From positions 265,344 through 329,343 of the forward strand of contig NZ_SLZL01000004.1 in the NCBI RefSeq assembly GCF_004342605.1: a DNA stretch of 64,000 nt, read 5' to 3'. This document shows positions 10,827 to 18,646 of this stretch, in pieces. A program made the position numbers and the translations under genes. Source of the stretch: Caulobacter sp. BK020 (lineage in GTDB: Bacteria; Pseudomonadota; Alphaproteobacteria; Caulobacterales; Caulobacteraceae). The notes under the pieces are model-generated. The model was not told the origin of the DNA and searched no databases. It saw only the letters and a program-made list of their open reading frames with translations. Each line of letters opens with the position of its first letter. Within the stretch, counting starts at the first letter, position 1.

Positions 10827-11591
10827 ATGACCGACACCGCCTCCCCCGCCCCGTCCATGGCCAGCCTCGGCCATGAGATCATCGACATCATCCGCACCGT
10901 CGGCGTCGCCCTGGCGATCGCCCTGGTCCTGCGGGTGGTGCTCTTCCAGCCCTTCACCATCCCCTCGTCCTCGATGGAGCCCGGCCTCGTCACCGGCGAC
11001 TACATCGTGGTCTCCAAGCTGGCCTATGGCTGGAGCCGCGCCTCGCTTCCCCTGAACCCGCCGCTGTTCGAGGGACGCCTGCTGGGCCGCCTGGCCCAGC
11101 GGGGCGACGTGGTGGTGTTCCGCCTGCCGCGCGATCCGAGTCAGACCTGGATCAAGCGCGTGATCGGCCTGCCCGGCGACCGGGTCCAGGTCCGCGGCGG
11201 CCAGGTCTTCGTCAACGGCCGGGGGCTGGCGCAGGCGCCGATCGGTCTGATGCAGGATCACGACGCGCCCGACCGGCCGGTCCTGGCGATCCGGGAACGC
11301 GCACCGAACGGTCGGCAGTACCTCACCTATGACGGCGGCCCCGGCCAGCCGGGCGACGACACCGACGTCTATGTCGTGCCGCAAGGCCAGTACTTCGTGA
11401 TGGGCGACAACCGCGACAACTCGCTGGACAGCCGCTGGGCCCGCGAACTCGGCGTGGGTCTGCTGCCGGCCGAGAACCTGGTGGGCAAGGCCAAGTTCGT
11501 GATGCTGTCCTGGAGGCCGGGCGCATCGATCCTCAAGCCCTGGACGTGGCTGAACTTGCAGCCCGACCGCTTCCTGAAGCCGATCCGCTGA
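10827..11591 (+). CDS. lepB: Signal peptidase I
   Basis: A 254-residue membrane serine protease that removes signal peptides from exported proteins. One N-terminal membrane segment (about residues 19-41) precedes the catalytic Ser49 in PSSSMEPG. The general base Lys110 lies in WIKRVIGLPGD, and box E GDNRDNSLDSR is at 193-203. Bacterial S26A enzymes have exactly this order. It starts at ATG 10827, 133 bases after the TonB receptor. Its stop codon lies inside one arm of a 33-bp perfect inverted repeat that also contains the stop of the convergent gene at 11673-11999. It may not be the only LepB of the organism, since no lepA, rnc or era is adjacent. Confidence 0.96.
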   Translation: MTDTASPAPSMASLGHEIIDIIRTVGVALAIALVLRVVLFQPFTIPSSSMEPGLVTGDYIVVSKLAYGWSRASLPLNPPLFEGRLLGRLAQRGDVVVFRLPRDPSQTWIKRVIGLPGDRVQVRGGQVFVNGRGLAQAPIGLMQDHDAPDRPVLAIRERAPNGRQYLTYDGGPGQPGDDTDVYVVPQGQYFVMGDNRDNSLDSRWARELGVGLLPAENLVGKAKFVMLSWRPGASILKPWTWLNLQPDRFLKPIR

Positions 11592-11676
11592 CCAGGAACA
11601 TGCCCTTTCGGCGTGTCCCCCACAGCAGGCGGCGCTTGAACTTGGGGACACGCCGAAAGGGCATGTTCCTGGTCAG
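11588..11676. repeat. 33-bp perfect inverted repeat spanning two convergent stop codons
   Basis: Arms 11588-11620 and 11644-11676 are exact reverse complements with a 23-base spacer. The left arm holds the lepB TGA and the right arm the TGA of the RHH-EF-hand gene. The inner 11 bases (GGGGACACGCC) match the palindrome after the TonB receptor. It probably acts as a bidirectional terminator or mRNA 3'-end protector. Confidence 0.9.
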
Positions 11677-11999
11677 CGCCGGCTGAATTCCTCGAAGCTC
11701 AACGCGCCGTCGTGATTGGCGTCGAGGCTATCGAAGGCCGCGTGGGCCGCGAGCGGTCGGGCCAGGGAGGGGGCGGCGACGGCGCCGACGGCCAGGCCGG
11801 CCAGGGCGGCGGCCAGGACGCGCCAGACCAGGTTCGACAGGCTCGGCCGGCCCTCCAGTTCCTGGTCGATGAAGACACGGACCGCCTCGCTGGCGGTGCG
11901 ACGCGTCGCCCGGCAGCGCGCCATGAACGCGACCTTGGTCTCGTGCGGCAGACGGACCTCGAGCGTGTCGCTCTTCTTCGGCGGCTTGCCAGCGCTCAT
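11673..11999 (-). CDS. Membrane protein with N-terminal ribbon-helix-helix-like domain and C-terminal EF-hand
   Basis: A 108-residue protein in three parts. Residues 11-48 (TLEVRLPHETKVAFMARCRA, then TASEAVRVFIDQEL) resemble a CopG/Arc ribbon-helix-helix DNA-binding fold. Residues 57-80 are a hydrophobic membrane segment (LVWRVLAAALAGLAVGAVAA). Residues 93-104 (DANHDGALSFEE) are a canonical EF-hand loop with all calcium ligands, including the final Glu. The expected topology puts the RHH part in the cytoplasm and the EF-hand in the periplasm. I chose ATG 11999 because AGAGGG lies 6 bases upstream; the ATG at 12005 sits against it. DNA binding and calcium sensing are inferred from motifs. It is convergent with lepB. 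Confidence 0.82.
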   Translation of the reverse strand: MSAGKPPKKSDTLEVRLPHETKVAFMARCRATRRTASEAVRVFIDQELEGRPSLSNLVWRVLAAALAGLAVGAVAAPSLARPLAAHAAFDSLDANHDGALSFEEFSRR

Positions 12000-12050
12000 G
12001 GCCATCCCTCTCGATGATGCCTCGAAAGGCTAGCATCTTTGCCGACGCGC

Positions 12051-12080
12051 AAAAAGAAAGCCCGGCCAAAAGACCGGGCT
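12051..12080 (-). terminator. Strong intrinsic terminator
   Basis: Minus-strand stem AGCCCGGTC/GGCCGGGCT (9 bp, one G-T pair), TTTT loop, then TTCTTTTT. It ends the candidate sRNA and would also stop read-through from the metalloprotease. Confidence 0.88.
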
Positions 12081-12135
12081 GAAGTTCATTAGGGAGGAAA
12101 CGCCCAGGAAGGGCAGAGGCGCTCGGCGCCTCACG
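12051..12135 (-). ncRNA. Candidate small RNA with anti-Shine-Dalgarno motif
   Basis: On the minus strand between the metalloprotease and the RHH-EF-hand gene, an RNA of about 85 nt can be drawn. A 5' hairpin (12116-12132) has a 7-bp perfect stem and 3-nt loop. A second hairpin, GCCC-TTCCT-GGGC, follows at 12102-12114. A single-stranded TTTCCTCCCTAA (12089-12100) complements the Shine-Dalgarno AGGGAGGA. The 3' end is an intrinsic terminator at 12051-12080. A TTGCAA-N17-TACCAG promoter-like pair lies just upstream. C-rich anti-SD loops are known in alphaproteobacterial stress sRNAs such as CcsR; identity with any known family is not claimed. It could instead be a leader or the end of the metalloprotease transcript. 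Confidence 0.55.
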
Positions 12136-12141
12136 AACGGA

Positions 12142-12170
12142 CTGGTACCGTTAACAGCGCGCTGTTGCAA
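12142..12170 (-). promoter_or_regulatory. Possible promoter of the candidate sRNA with a 14-bp palindrome
   Basis: On the minus strand TTGCAA (12170-12165), a 17-base spacer and TACCAG (12147-12142) resemble a sigma-70 promoter with a weak -10. The spacer contains the perfect palindrome AACAGCGCGCTGTT (12153-12166), a possible operator. It fits a start near 12135. Confidence 0.3.
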
Positions 12171-12210
12171 GCGATTCCTAGCGGTGCGACGCGCTGACGC
12201 ACGCGCCGCG

Positions 12211-14349
12211 CTACCAGAGAATGTCCGAAGCGTGGACGTTGGGGGTGGCGAATAGGATCAACATGTCGTTGCCCGTGTCGCCGTTCAGCTGGACGAACAG
12301 GTAGGAGGTGTTGGCGTCCGAGATCAGGCTGTAGTGATCGTTGGCCCCATTGGCGTGCAGGGCCGTCAGGTCGATCTTGTCCACGCCGGTCTGGAAGTCG
12401 TGGATGATGTCCGGTGCGCCCGGAGTCGAGTCGGTCTTGGTCCAGAAGCTGAAGGTGTCGGCCCCGGCCCCGCCGAACAGGGCGTCGGCCGCCCCGCCGC
12501 CGATGATCACGTCATTGCCGTCGCCGCCGACAATGGTCTCGCTGAAGCCGCTTCCCAACAGGGTGTTGGCCAGTTCGTCGCCGACGATATAGGCCCCGCT
12601 GGTCAGGCCCAGGATGTCGGTGGCGTTGATGTCGTTCATCGAGGCGATCTGGAAGACCGACGCGCCGGCCCCCCCGTTCACGAAAGTACCGCCCTGATAG
12701 TGCAGGACGCTGACATTCGTCGGGTTCATCGCCGACAGGTCCAGCTTGTCCACGCCGGTCTGGAAATCGTGGATGATGTCCAGATACGCGTTGCCGGAGT
12801 TGGTGGCGCTCTCGTAGGCGAAGATGTCCGCCCCCGCCCCGCCGAACAGGGCGTCGCCGGCGTCGCCGCCGATGATCGTGTCATTGGCGGCGCCGCCGAC
12901 GATGGTGTCGCCCTTGGCGCTGCCGATCAAGGTCGAGGCCGTGTCCTCGCCGACTAGGTAGAGGCCGTTGGTCAGGCCCAGGATGTCCGACCCGTTGATC
13001 GAGTTGATCGAGGCGATCTGAAAGACCGACGCGCCCGAACCGCCGTTGACGAACGTGCCGCCGTTGTGGTGCAGGATGCTGACGTTCGAAGGCGCCAGTG
13101 CGATCAGGTCCAGCCGGTCCGTACCGGCCTTGAAGTCGTGGATGATGTCCAGATGGGCGTTGTCGGAATCCGTCGCCCGTTCGTAGACGAAGGTGTTGGT
13201 TCCAGCCCCGCCGAACAGCGCGTCGCCGCCACCGCCGCCGACCAGTCGGTCGTCGCCGGCCAGCCCACTGAGGCTGTTGCCGGCCGCGTTGCCGATGAGC
13301 GTGTCGGCCCCGCCTCCCCCGATCGCGTTCTCGATGGTGACGTTGGCCGCGATCGCCACGTTGCCGACCAGGCCTCCCACGTTGGAGAAGTTGCCCGCCC
13401 GTAGATCGACCAACTGGTTTTGCGCGTAGCCCGAGAAGTCGAAGGTATCCACGCCGCCAGCGTCCCAGGCCGCGAAGATCAGCTTGGTGCTGGCGGTGCT
13501 GGCCAGGAACCAGGACCGCCCGGCCGTCGAGTTGAAGCCATAGACCGTGTCGCCAGTCCGGGTCGCGGTGTTGGCGCCGTATTCCTTCTGCGCCGCGGCA
13601 ATGTCGTCGAGCATCGGCGAAGCGGCGTAGGCGCCTTGATAGTTCGCGCCAGTCTCGCTCTCGTCGAAGTAGCTCATCACTGTGTACTGAAGGGAATCCT
13701 CGTAATACTCGGCGTTGTTGGCGTAGGTGATCTCGACGCCCTCGCCTGCGTTGTAGTCGCCGGGATGGGACAGGCCGATCGTATGGCCCAGCTCGTGGAC
13801 AAGGACTAGCGCGCCATATCCGCCCTGCAGCGGATTGCGATTGTAGCTGAGCGTACTGTTGACCCAGACGTCGCCCGACGCCGACGAGAAGCTGGGATCG
13901 CCCGGATAGTTGGCGAAGGCCGCCGCCCCGGACTCCCCGCTGGAATAGTTGGCCAGCAGGATCGAGGCCGAGTTGGAATAGGCGCCCTCGCCGCTGGTCC
14001 CGCTTCCTACCCGCACGAAGGTGATGTTGGCCACGTCGCTCCACCCCGCCAGGGCCAGCTCTGTCTGGGCGATCTGGGCGGCGTTGAAGCGGCTGAAGCC
14101 GGCGGTGTCGCTGGGCATGGAGGACGGCGCGGTGGACCGGAACGCGTAGGTCACCGTATAGGCCACGCCTAGCGCGGCCGACCAGCCAGGCTCCCCGCCA
14201 ACTAGGTGCAATCCCGCCTGATCGATGGTCTTGCTTGGCTTGCCGTTCGGAGCGATCCCGCCCCGTTGATCGGCGTTCAGGAAGGCCAGTTCCCCCACGT
14301 CTCCGGTCCGGATGGTGAAGGACTCGACCTGATCGCTGATGTTGCGCAC
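12211..14349 (-). CDS. Serralysin-type (M10) metalloprotease with RTX repeats
   Basis: A 712-residue secreted zinc protease. The zinc site HELGHTIGLSH is at 185-195 and the Met-turn VMSYF is near 225. The M10 serralysin C-terminal RTX roll follows (GGGGADTLIGNAAG, GLAGDDRLVGG). It then carries three cassettes of about 120 residues (IIHDFQTGVDKLDL, NVSVLHYQGGTFVNGG) shared with the RTX protein at 2422-6177, and ends in SDILW. There is no signal peptide, which fits type I secretion with calcium-driven folding outside the cell. I prefer GTG 14349 because GAGGAAG lies 5 bases upstream; an earlier TTG at 14406 has no site. No inhibitor or exporter gene is nearby. Confidence 0.93.
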   Translation of the reverse strand: MRNISDQVESFTIRTGDVGELAFLNADQRGGIAPNGKPSKTIDQAGLHLVGGEPGWSAALGVAYTVTYAFRSTAPSSMPSDTAGFSRFNAAQIAQTELALAGWSDVANITFVRVGSGTSGEGAYSNSASILLANYSSGESGAAAFANYPGDPSFSSASGDVWVNSTLSYNRNPLQGGYGALVLVHELGHTIGLSHPGDYNAGEGVEITYANNAEYYEDSLQYTVMSYFDESETGANYQGAYAASPMLDDIAAAQKEYGANTATRTGDTVYGFNSTAGRSWFLASTASTKLIFAAWDAGGVDTFDFSGYAQNQLVDLRAGNFSNVGGLVGNVAIAANVTIENAIGGGGADTLIGNAAGNSLSGLAGDDRLVGGGGGDALFGGAGTNTFVYERATDSDNAHLDIIHDFKAGTDRLDLIALAPSNVSILHHNGGTFVNGGSGASVFQIASINSINGSDILGLTNGLYLVGEDTASTLIGSAKGDTIVGGAANDTIIGGDAGDALFGGAGADIFAYESATNSGNAYLDIIHDFQTGVDKLDLSAMNPTNVSVLHYQGGTFVNGGAGASVFQIASMNDINATDILGLTSGAYIVGDELANTLLGSGFSETIVGGDGNDVIIGGGAADALFGGAGADTFSFWTKTDSTPGAPDIIHDFQTGVDKIDLTALHANGANDHYSLISDANTSYLFVQLNGDTGNDMLILFATPNVHASDILW

Positions 14350-14503
14350 TGACGCTTCCTCGGCAGTTCGACCCCCCGCCAAACAGGTGCTAATCTTTAG
14401 CACCAAGCTGGCGCACGACTACGTGACACGCTGTCACTTGCCGCTTGAGATCTTTACATTTCCCTGCTGACAACGGCCACGCTGGCCTCTAGCGTCCCGC
14501 GCC

Positions 14504-16720
14504 ATGATCAGACCCTCGCTCCTGGCCATTACGGCCTGCCTCGCCCTGTCATCGCCGGTCCTGGCGGAAAAACTCACCCCGGAACGAATCTTCGCCGACC
14601 CCGCCCTGAACGGTCCCACGGCCAAGGGCGTGGCCCTGTCGCCGGACGGCAAGCGGGTCACCTATCTGAAGGGCAAGCCCGAGGCCGCCAACGTCCAGGA
14701 CCTGTGGGCGGCCGACGTCAAGGGCGGCGAGCCCTACCGCCTGATCGACTCGACGGCCCTGTCGTCGGGCGGCAAGGAGCTGTCGGAAGCCGAAAAGGCC
14801 CGCCGCGAACGGGCCCGCGTCTCGGCCCGCGGCATCGTCGAATACAGCTGGGACGAGGAGGGCCGGTTCATCCTCGTGCCGCTGGACGGCGACCTCTATC
14901 TGGACAGCGTCGCCGACGGCAAGGTCACCCGCCTGACCCAGACGGCGGGCGACGAGGTCGACGCCAAGGTCTCGCCCAGGGGCGGCTTCGTCTCCTATGT
15001 CCGCGACCAGAACCTCTACATCAAGCCGGTCGCCGGCGGGCCCGAGAAGGCCCTGACCACCGAGGGCAAGGACGCCCTGTCGTTCGGCACGGCCGAGTTC
15101 GTCGCCCAGGAGGAAATGGACCGCTTCACCGGCTACTGGTGGAATCCCCGCGAGACCAGCATCGCCTATACCCGCGTCGACGAGAGCGGGGTCGACGTGA
15201 TCCCGCGCGCCGATATCGGCCCGGGCGGGGCTACGGTGGTCGAGCAGCGCTATCCGCGCGCCGGTCGTCCCAACGCCGTGGTCGACCTGTTCGTCCAGGA
15301 CCTGGCCACCGGCAAGACGGTGCAGATCGACCTGGGCCCGAACAAGGACATCTATGTCGCGCGCGTCGACTGGTCTGAGGACGGCAAAACCCTCTACGTG
15401 CAGCGCCAGACTCGCGATCAGAAGACCGTCGAGCTGATCGCCTACGATCCGGTCACAGGCCAGGGCAAGACGATCGTCACCGACACCGACGCCCACTGGG
15501 TCGAGCTGTCCGACGACTTCAAGCCGCTGAAGGACGGCAGCTTCCTGTGGTCGTCGGAAAAGTCGGGGTACAAGCACCTCTACCACTACGCCGCCAGCGG
15601 CAAGCTGATCGCCCAGGTGACCAAGGGCGACTGGCCGGTCAACGCCCTGGAAGGCGTCGACGAGACCCGCAAGGCAGCGATCTTCTCGGCCTCGATCGAC
15701 ACCCCGCTGGAACGGCGGATCTACGAGGTCTCCTATGCCAAACCCGGCAAGCCCAAGGCCCTGACGCCGGCCGGCGGCTGGTGGACCGCCAAGGTCGCGG
15801 AGACCGGCGGCGCCTTCACGGCCGGCTACAGCGATCCCAAGACCCCGCCGCAGATGGCGCTCTACGACGCCACGGGCAAGCGCGTGCGCTGGATCGAGGA
15901 GAACCGGCTGGCCGAGGGGCACCCCTACTGGCCCTACGCCGCCACCCTGCCCGTCCCCGAGTTCGGCGCGCTGACGGCGGCCGACGGCGAGGTGCTGCAC
16001 TACGAGATCCTCAAGCCGATCGGCTTCGATCCAGCGAAGAAATATCCGGCCATCGTCTCGGTCTATGGCGGCCCGCACGCCCAGACCGTCAGCCGCTCGT
16101 GGCAGAAGGTCGGCGAGCGGCCCTATCTCGAGGACGGCTATGTCGTCTTCAAGCTGGACAACCGCGGCAGCGCCAATCGCTCGGCCAAGTTCAAGCGCGC
16201 CCTGGATCGCCGCATGGGCACCGTCGAGGTCGAGGATCAGTTGGCCGGCGCCCGGTTCCTGGCCGGCCTGCCCTATGTCGACGCCGACAGGTTGGGCGTG
16301 ATGGGCTGGTCGTACGGCGGCTTCATGACCCTGATGCTGATGACCGCGCCGGACACGCCGTTCAAGGCCGGGGCCGCGGGCGCGCCGCCCACCGAGTGGG
16401 GTCTCTACGACACCCACTACACCGAGCAGTTCATGGGCAAGCCGGACGAGAACAAGGACGGCTACGCCCAGTCCGACGTGCTCAACCGCCTGAAGAACCT
16501 CAAGCCCGACAGCCTGCTGCTGCTGCACGGCATGGCCGACGACAACGTCATCTTCGAGAACAGCACCCGGCTGATCGCGGCGTTGCAGAAGAACGCCATC
16601 CCGTTCGAGATGATGCTCTATCCGGGCGAGCGCCACAGCGCGCCCGGCAGCAAGACCAAGGGCCTGCACGTGCTGAAGACCCACCTGGCGTTCTTCGATC
16701 GCCAGCTGAAAGGCCAATAG
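14504..16720 (+). CDS. Dipeptidyl peptidase IV-type serine peptidase (S9B)
   Basis: A 738-residue periplasmic peptidase that cuts X-Pro or X-Ala dipeptides from N-termini. The signal peptide (ending SSPVLA) is followed by a beta-propeller domain with repeated LSPDGK-like blades. The double-Glu motif QEEMDRFTGYWW (Glu203-Glu204) anchors the substrate amino group and is diagnostic of DPP IV. The C-terminal alpha/beta hydrolase domain has Ser603 in GWSYGGFM, Asp679 in HGMADDNV and His711 in GERHSAPG. The ATG at 14504 places the signal peptide correctly. It diverges from the metalloprotease; both genes could serve extracellular protein use. A GGGGACACGCC-type palindrome follows the stop. Confidence 0.95.
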   Translation: MIRPSLLAITACLALSSPVLAEKLTPERIFADPALNGPTAKGVALSPDGKRVTYLKGKPEAANVQDLWAADVKGGEPYRLIDSTALSSGGKELSEAEKARRERARVSARGIVEYSWDEEGRFILVPLDGDLYLDSVADGKVTRLTQTAGDEVDAKVSPRGGFVSYVRDQNLYIKPVAGGPEKALTTEGKDALSFGTAEFVAQEEMDRFTGYWWNPRETSIAYTRVDESGVDVIPRADIGPGGATVVEQRYPRAGRPNAVVDLFVQDLATGKTVQIDLGPNKDIYVARVDWSEDGKTLYVQRQTRDQKTVELIAYDPVTGQGKTIVTDTDAHWVELSDDFKPLKDGSFLWSSEKSGYKHLYHYAASGKLIAQVTKGDWPVNALEGVDETRKAAIFSASIDTPLERRIYEVSYAKPGKPKALTPAGGWWTAKVAETGGAFTAGYSDPKTPPQMALYDATGKRVRWIEENRLAEGHPYWPYAATLPVPEFGALTAADGEVLHYEILKPIGFDPAKKYPAIVSVYGGPHAQTVSRSWQKVGERPYLEDGYVVFKLDNRGSANRSAKFKRALDRRMGTVEVEDQLAGARFLAGLPYVDADRLGVMGWSYGGFMTLMLMTAPDTPFKAGAAGAPPTEWGLYDTHYTEQFMGKPDENKDGYAQSDVLNRLKNLKPDSLLLLHGMADDNVIFENSTRLIAALQKNAIPFEMMLYPGERHSAPGSKTKGLHVLKTHLAFFDRQLKGQ

Positions 16721-16724
16721 ACAC

Positions 16725-16759
16725 GGCCGGGGACACGCCCCTGCGGCGCGTCCCCGGCC
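16725..16759. terminator. Palindrome of the GGGGACACGCC family between convergent genes
   Basis: 15-bp arms (16725-16739 with 16745-16759, one A/C mismatch) and a 5-base loop. It fills the whole gap between the S9 peptidase stop and the stop of the convergent ATPase gene. Confidence 0.6.
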
Positions 16760-17299
16760 CTACTCCTCCAGCGCCTCCAGCGCCTCCAGCACGAAATCCG
16801 CCCGCGCGGCGACATCGGTCTTCGGCAGGATCGAGACCGCGTAGCCCAGGCGTTCGTAAGCCGACAGCAACCGCCCGTACTCGGCCTCCGCGGCCTCGAA
16901 CCCGTGCGGGCGCTCAGGATCGTTGACATAGATCTCCGGCCAGGGCGACGCCAGGAACACGCGCCGATGATAGCGGTGGGCCCGGCCCAGCGGCTCGAGG
17001 ACGGCTTCGCCGGTCGCATGCTCCAGGGCGGTGGCGGCGTCGACCAGGCCACGATCGAAGAACACCCAGCCGGTCAGACCTTCGGCAGCCGTGAGGTCCG
17101 CCAGCGCCATCGCCACGGCCCGCCGCGCGAAAGCCGCCAGGTCGACCCAGGGCAAGGCCGCGCCGTCGCCCGCCAGCGCTTCCCGCACGACCCGCCGCCC
17201 CGGCTCCTCGACCCCGGCATGGCCGCGCCGCCGGAGCTCCGCCAGCAGGGTCGACTTGCCGCCGCCGGAACAGCCGGAGAGGACGACGAAACGGTTCAG
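16760..17299 (-). CDS. P-loop NTPase/kinase-like protein (AAA_28 type), probable CTG start
   Basis: A cytosolic protein of about 179 residues. The N-terminal FVVLSGCSGGGKSTLLAEL is a Walker A P-loop. EEPGRRVVREALAG and VFFDRGLVDA follow, in the order seen in AAA_28 ATPases and NadR-like kinases. The C-terminus is a helical lid (LLSAYERLGYAVSILPKTDV). The only in-frame ATG lies 39 codons upstream inside a dispersed repeat and would add an unlikely N-terminus. A CTG at 17299 has AGGAG 7 bases upstream and begins right before the P-loop strand, so I infer a rare CTG start. The substrate is unknown. It is convergent with the S9 peptidase. Confidence 0.8.
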   Translation of the reverse strand: MNRFVVLSGCSGGGKSTLLAELRRRGHAGVEEPGRRVVREALAGDGAALPWVDLAAFARRAVAMALADLTAAEGLTGWVFFDRGLVDAATALEHATGEAVLEPLGRAHRYHRRVFLASPWPEIYVNDPERPHGFEAAEAEYGRLLSAYERLGYAVSILPKTDVAARADFVLEALEALEE

Positions 17300-17358
17300 G
17301 GTCGAACTCCTGCTGGTCCTGGGGTCGGCTCTCCGTGACCGAAGGCGGTCCGACCGAC

Positions 17359-17448
17359 CTAGAGTATCGCGCGGAAAAGTGGATGCCGGTTTTCCGCAAA
17401 AGCGATGCGAAAACAAAAAGCTAGAGCAAATCGTGCGATTTGCTCTAG
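17359..17448. repeat. Dispersed nested-hairpin repeat, copy 1
   Basis: A 90-bp unit bounded by CTAG. The first part folds as GCGGAAAA/TTTTCCGC inside a GTATCGC/GCGATGC stem. The second is an 11-bp hairpin AGAGCAAATCG/CGATTTGCTCT. Other copies are at 33303-33408 and 57461-57550. The right CTAG supplies the stop codon of the DUF3883 gene. Confidence 0.92.
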
Positions 17449-18290
17449 ACGACAGCCGCCGGCAACGCGGCGGGCTGGGTCGTCCTCACCCGGAACATCC
17501 GCGCTTCCCGGGCCACGTCGTACAGGCGGTGGATGACGAAGGCCTCCGGCTGCGCCGCGCGCAGGGCTTCCTCGGCCGGGGTCAGCCGGTAGGGCGTGGC
17601 CGGGCCGCCAGTGGTGGTCTTGACGACGATGCGACGGGGCGCGCCGGTCCGGCTGAAGCTGACCAGGTCGCACCCTTCGTCGGCCTCCTGTCCGTTGATT
17701 GGCGGTAGGGCCAGGCGGATCTGGGCGGCGAGGTCCGGGCGGCCGCGCTCTTCCAGCCGGCGCTGCTCGTGGACCAGGGCGGCGGCCAGCCCGATCCGGG
17801 CCAGGATGCGAGCGTCGTGGTCGCGGGCGGCGGGGTCGAACTTGGCCACCAGCCGCTGGGCCCGTTCGCCGGGCGGGGCGTGACGCGCGACCGGTGGGGC
17901 GCCCTCGGCCAGGATCGGGGCGCCGGGCCGGCCCAGCAGGGCCGGCGGCTGGGTCAGGTCCCTGAGGACGCCGGGCCTGGCGCTCAGGCAACGGTCGACC
18001 GCGTCGACCAGGCCGTCGCCGAAGTCCCAGCGCGGCGGATGGTCGTTCAGGGTCGGCAGGCCGATCAGGGTCAGCACCGCCGAGATCTCGCCCTGCAGGA
18101 AGGTGATCGCCCCGCCGGAGCGGTTGGTGACGAACCGCAGGGCGCGCTGGTGGTTGGCCGGATCGTAGGCGCGGCCGGACATCGTCTTGTAGAGCATGAC
18201 CAGGTAGTCGCCGACCACCAGGTCCTGCTCGGCCTCATTCCAGGTCCTGCCGTTGATCGCCGAGTCGCCCACGCCGCGACGATGCCCCAA
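17445..18290 (-). CDS. DUF3883 domain protein
   Basis: A cytosolic protein of about 281 residues. The N-terminal part (WNEAEQDLVVGDYLVMLYKT, then ISAVLTLIGLPTL) matches the region that usually precedes DUF3883. The C-terminal part (GCDLVSFS, RRIVVKTTTGG, LTPAEEALRA, FVIHRLYDV) is the DUF3883 nuclease-like domain. Its IVVKTT strand resembles the ExK of restriction-endonuclease folds, but the usual acidic residue (EVKTT) is Val here. DUF3883 proteins are often found with restriction or defence genes; none is adjacent. The start is uncertain: TTG 18290 and GTG 18272 both lack a clear ribosome site. The stop codon lies in the dispersed repeat at 17359-17448, so the natural C-terminus may have been altered by insertion. 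Confidence 0.75.
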   Translation of the reverse strand: MGHRRGVGDSAINGRTWNEAEQDLVVGDYLVMLYKTMSGRAYDPANHQRALRFVTNRSGGAITFLQGEISAVLTLIGLPTLNDHPPRWDFGDGLVDAVDRCLSARPGVLRDLTQPPALLGRPGAPILAEGAPPVARHAPPGERAQRLVAKFDPAARDHDARILARIGLAAALVHEQRRLEERGRPDLAAQIRLALPPINGQEADEGCDLVSFSRTGAPRRIVVKTTTGGPATPYRLTPAEEALRAAQPEAFVIHRLYDVAREARMFRVRTTQPAALPAAVV

Positions 18291-18403
18291 GCGAAGCCGT
18301 GACGCCAGGACTCGGGTTCACCCGCCCAAGTGATCCAGCCAGGCATAGCTCAAGCTGCGCGCCGCCCGGGACGCGCGGCCGCCGATCGTGCTAGAAGCCG
18401 CTC

Positions 18404-18586
18404 ATGACCGACAAGACCGACGACCATCCCGAGATTCCCGGCGAAACCCCGATCCAGCGCGCCCTGCGCCTGAAGAAGGCCGCGATCGCCGCCAAGCCGC
18501 AGCCGCCGCGCGGCGGCCGGTTCCAGCGCGAACAGGCCGCGGCCGCCGCCTCGAGCAGCAAGAGCAAGCCCTGGATGACGCGCTAG
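18404..18586 (+). CDS. Small basic conserved-type hypothetical protein
   Basis: A 60-residue protein with Asp/Glu-rich N-terminus, a Lys/Ala helix (ALRLKKAAIAAKP) and a C-terminal GGRFQREQAAAAAS, KPWMTR. The KPKPP-GRFQREQAA-KPWM pattern is one I associate with a small alphaproteobacterial family of unknown function. It has no signal peptide or membrane segment. Codon use is typical of the neighbours, and the frame lies alone between two genes with its own start. Function is unknown; the length and charge would suit an RNA- or ribosome-associated protein, but nothing shows this. Confidence 0.65.
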   Translation: MTDKTDDHPEIPGETPIQRALRLKKAAIAAKPQPPRGGRFQREQAAAAASSSKSKPWMTR

Positions 18587-18646
18587 ATCGCGTTCGCCTC
18601 AAGCGGCGCCTTGAGAACGCCGCGCTTTGACCACACGTTCATCGCC

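Noticed and set aside
12120..12190. SigT (GGAAC-N17-CGTT) promoter for the candidate sRNA
   Set aside because: Only GGAAT and TGTT are present; two mismatches make it unsafe to call.
14549..16717. 722-codon minus frame opposite the S9 peptidase
   Set aside because: The peptidase has signal peptide, double-Glu motif and full triad; the opposite frame has no domain or ribosome site.
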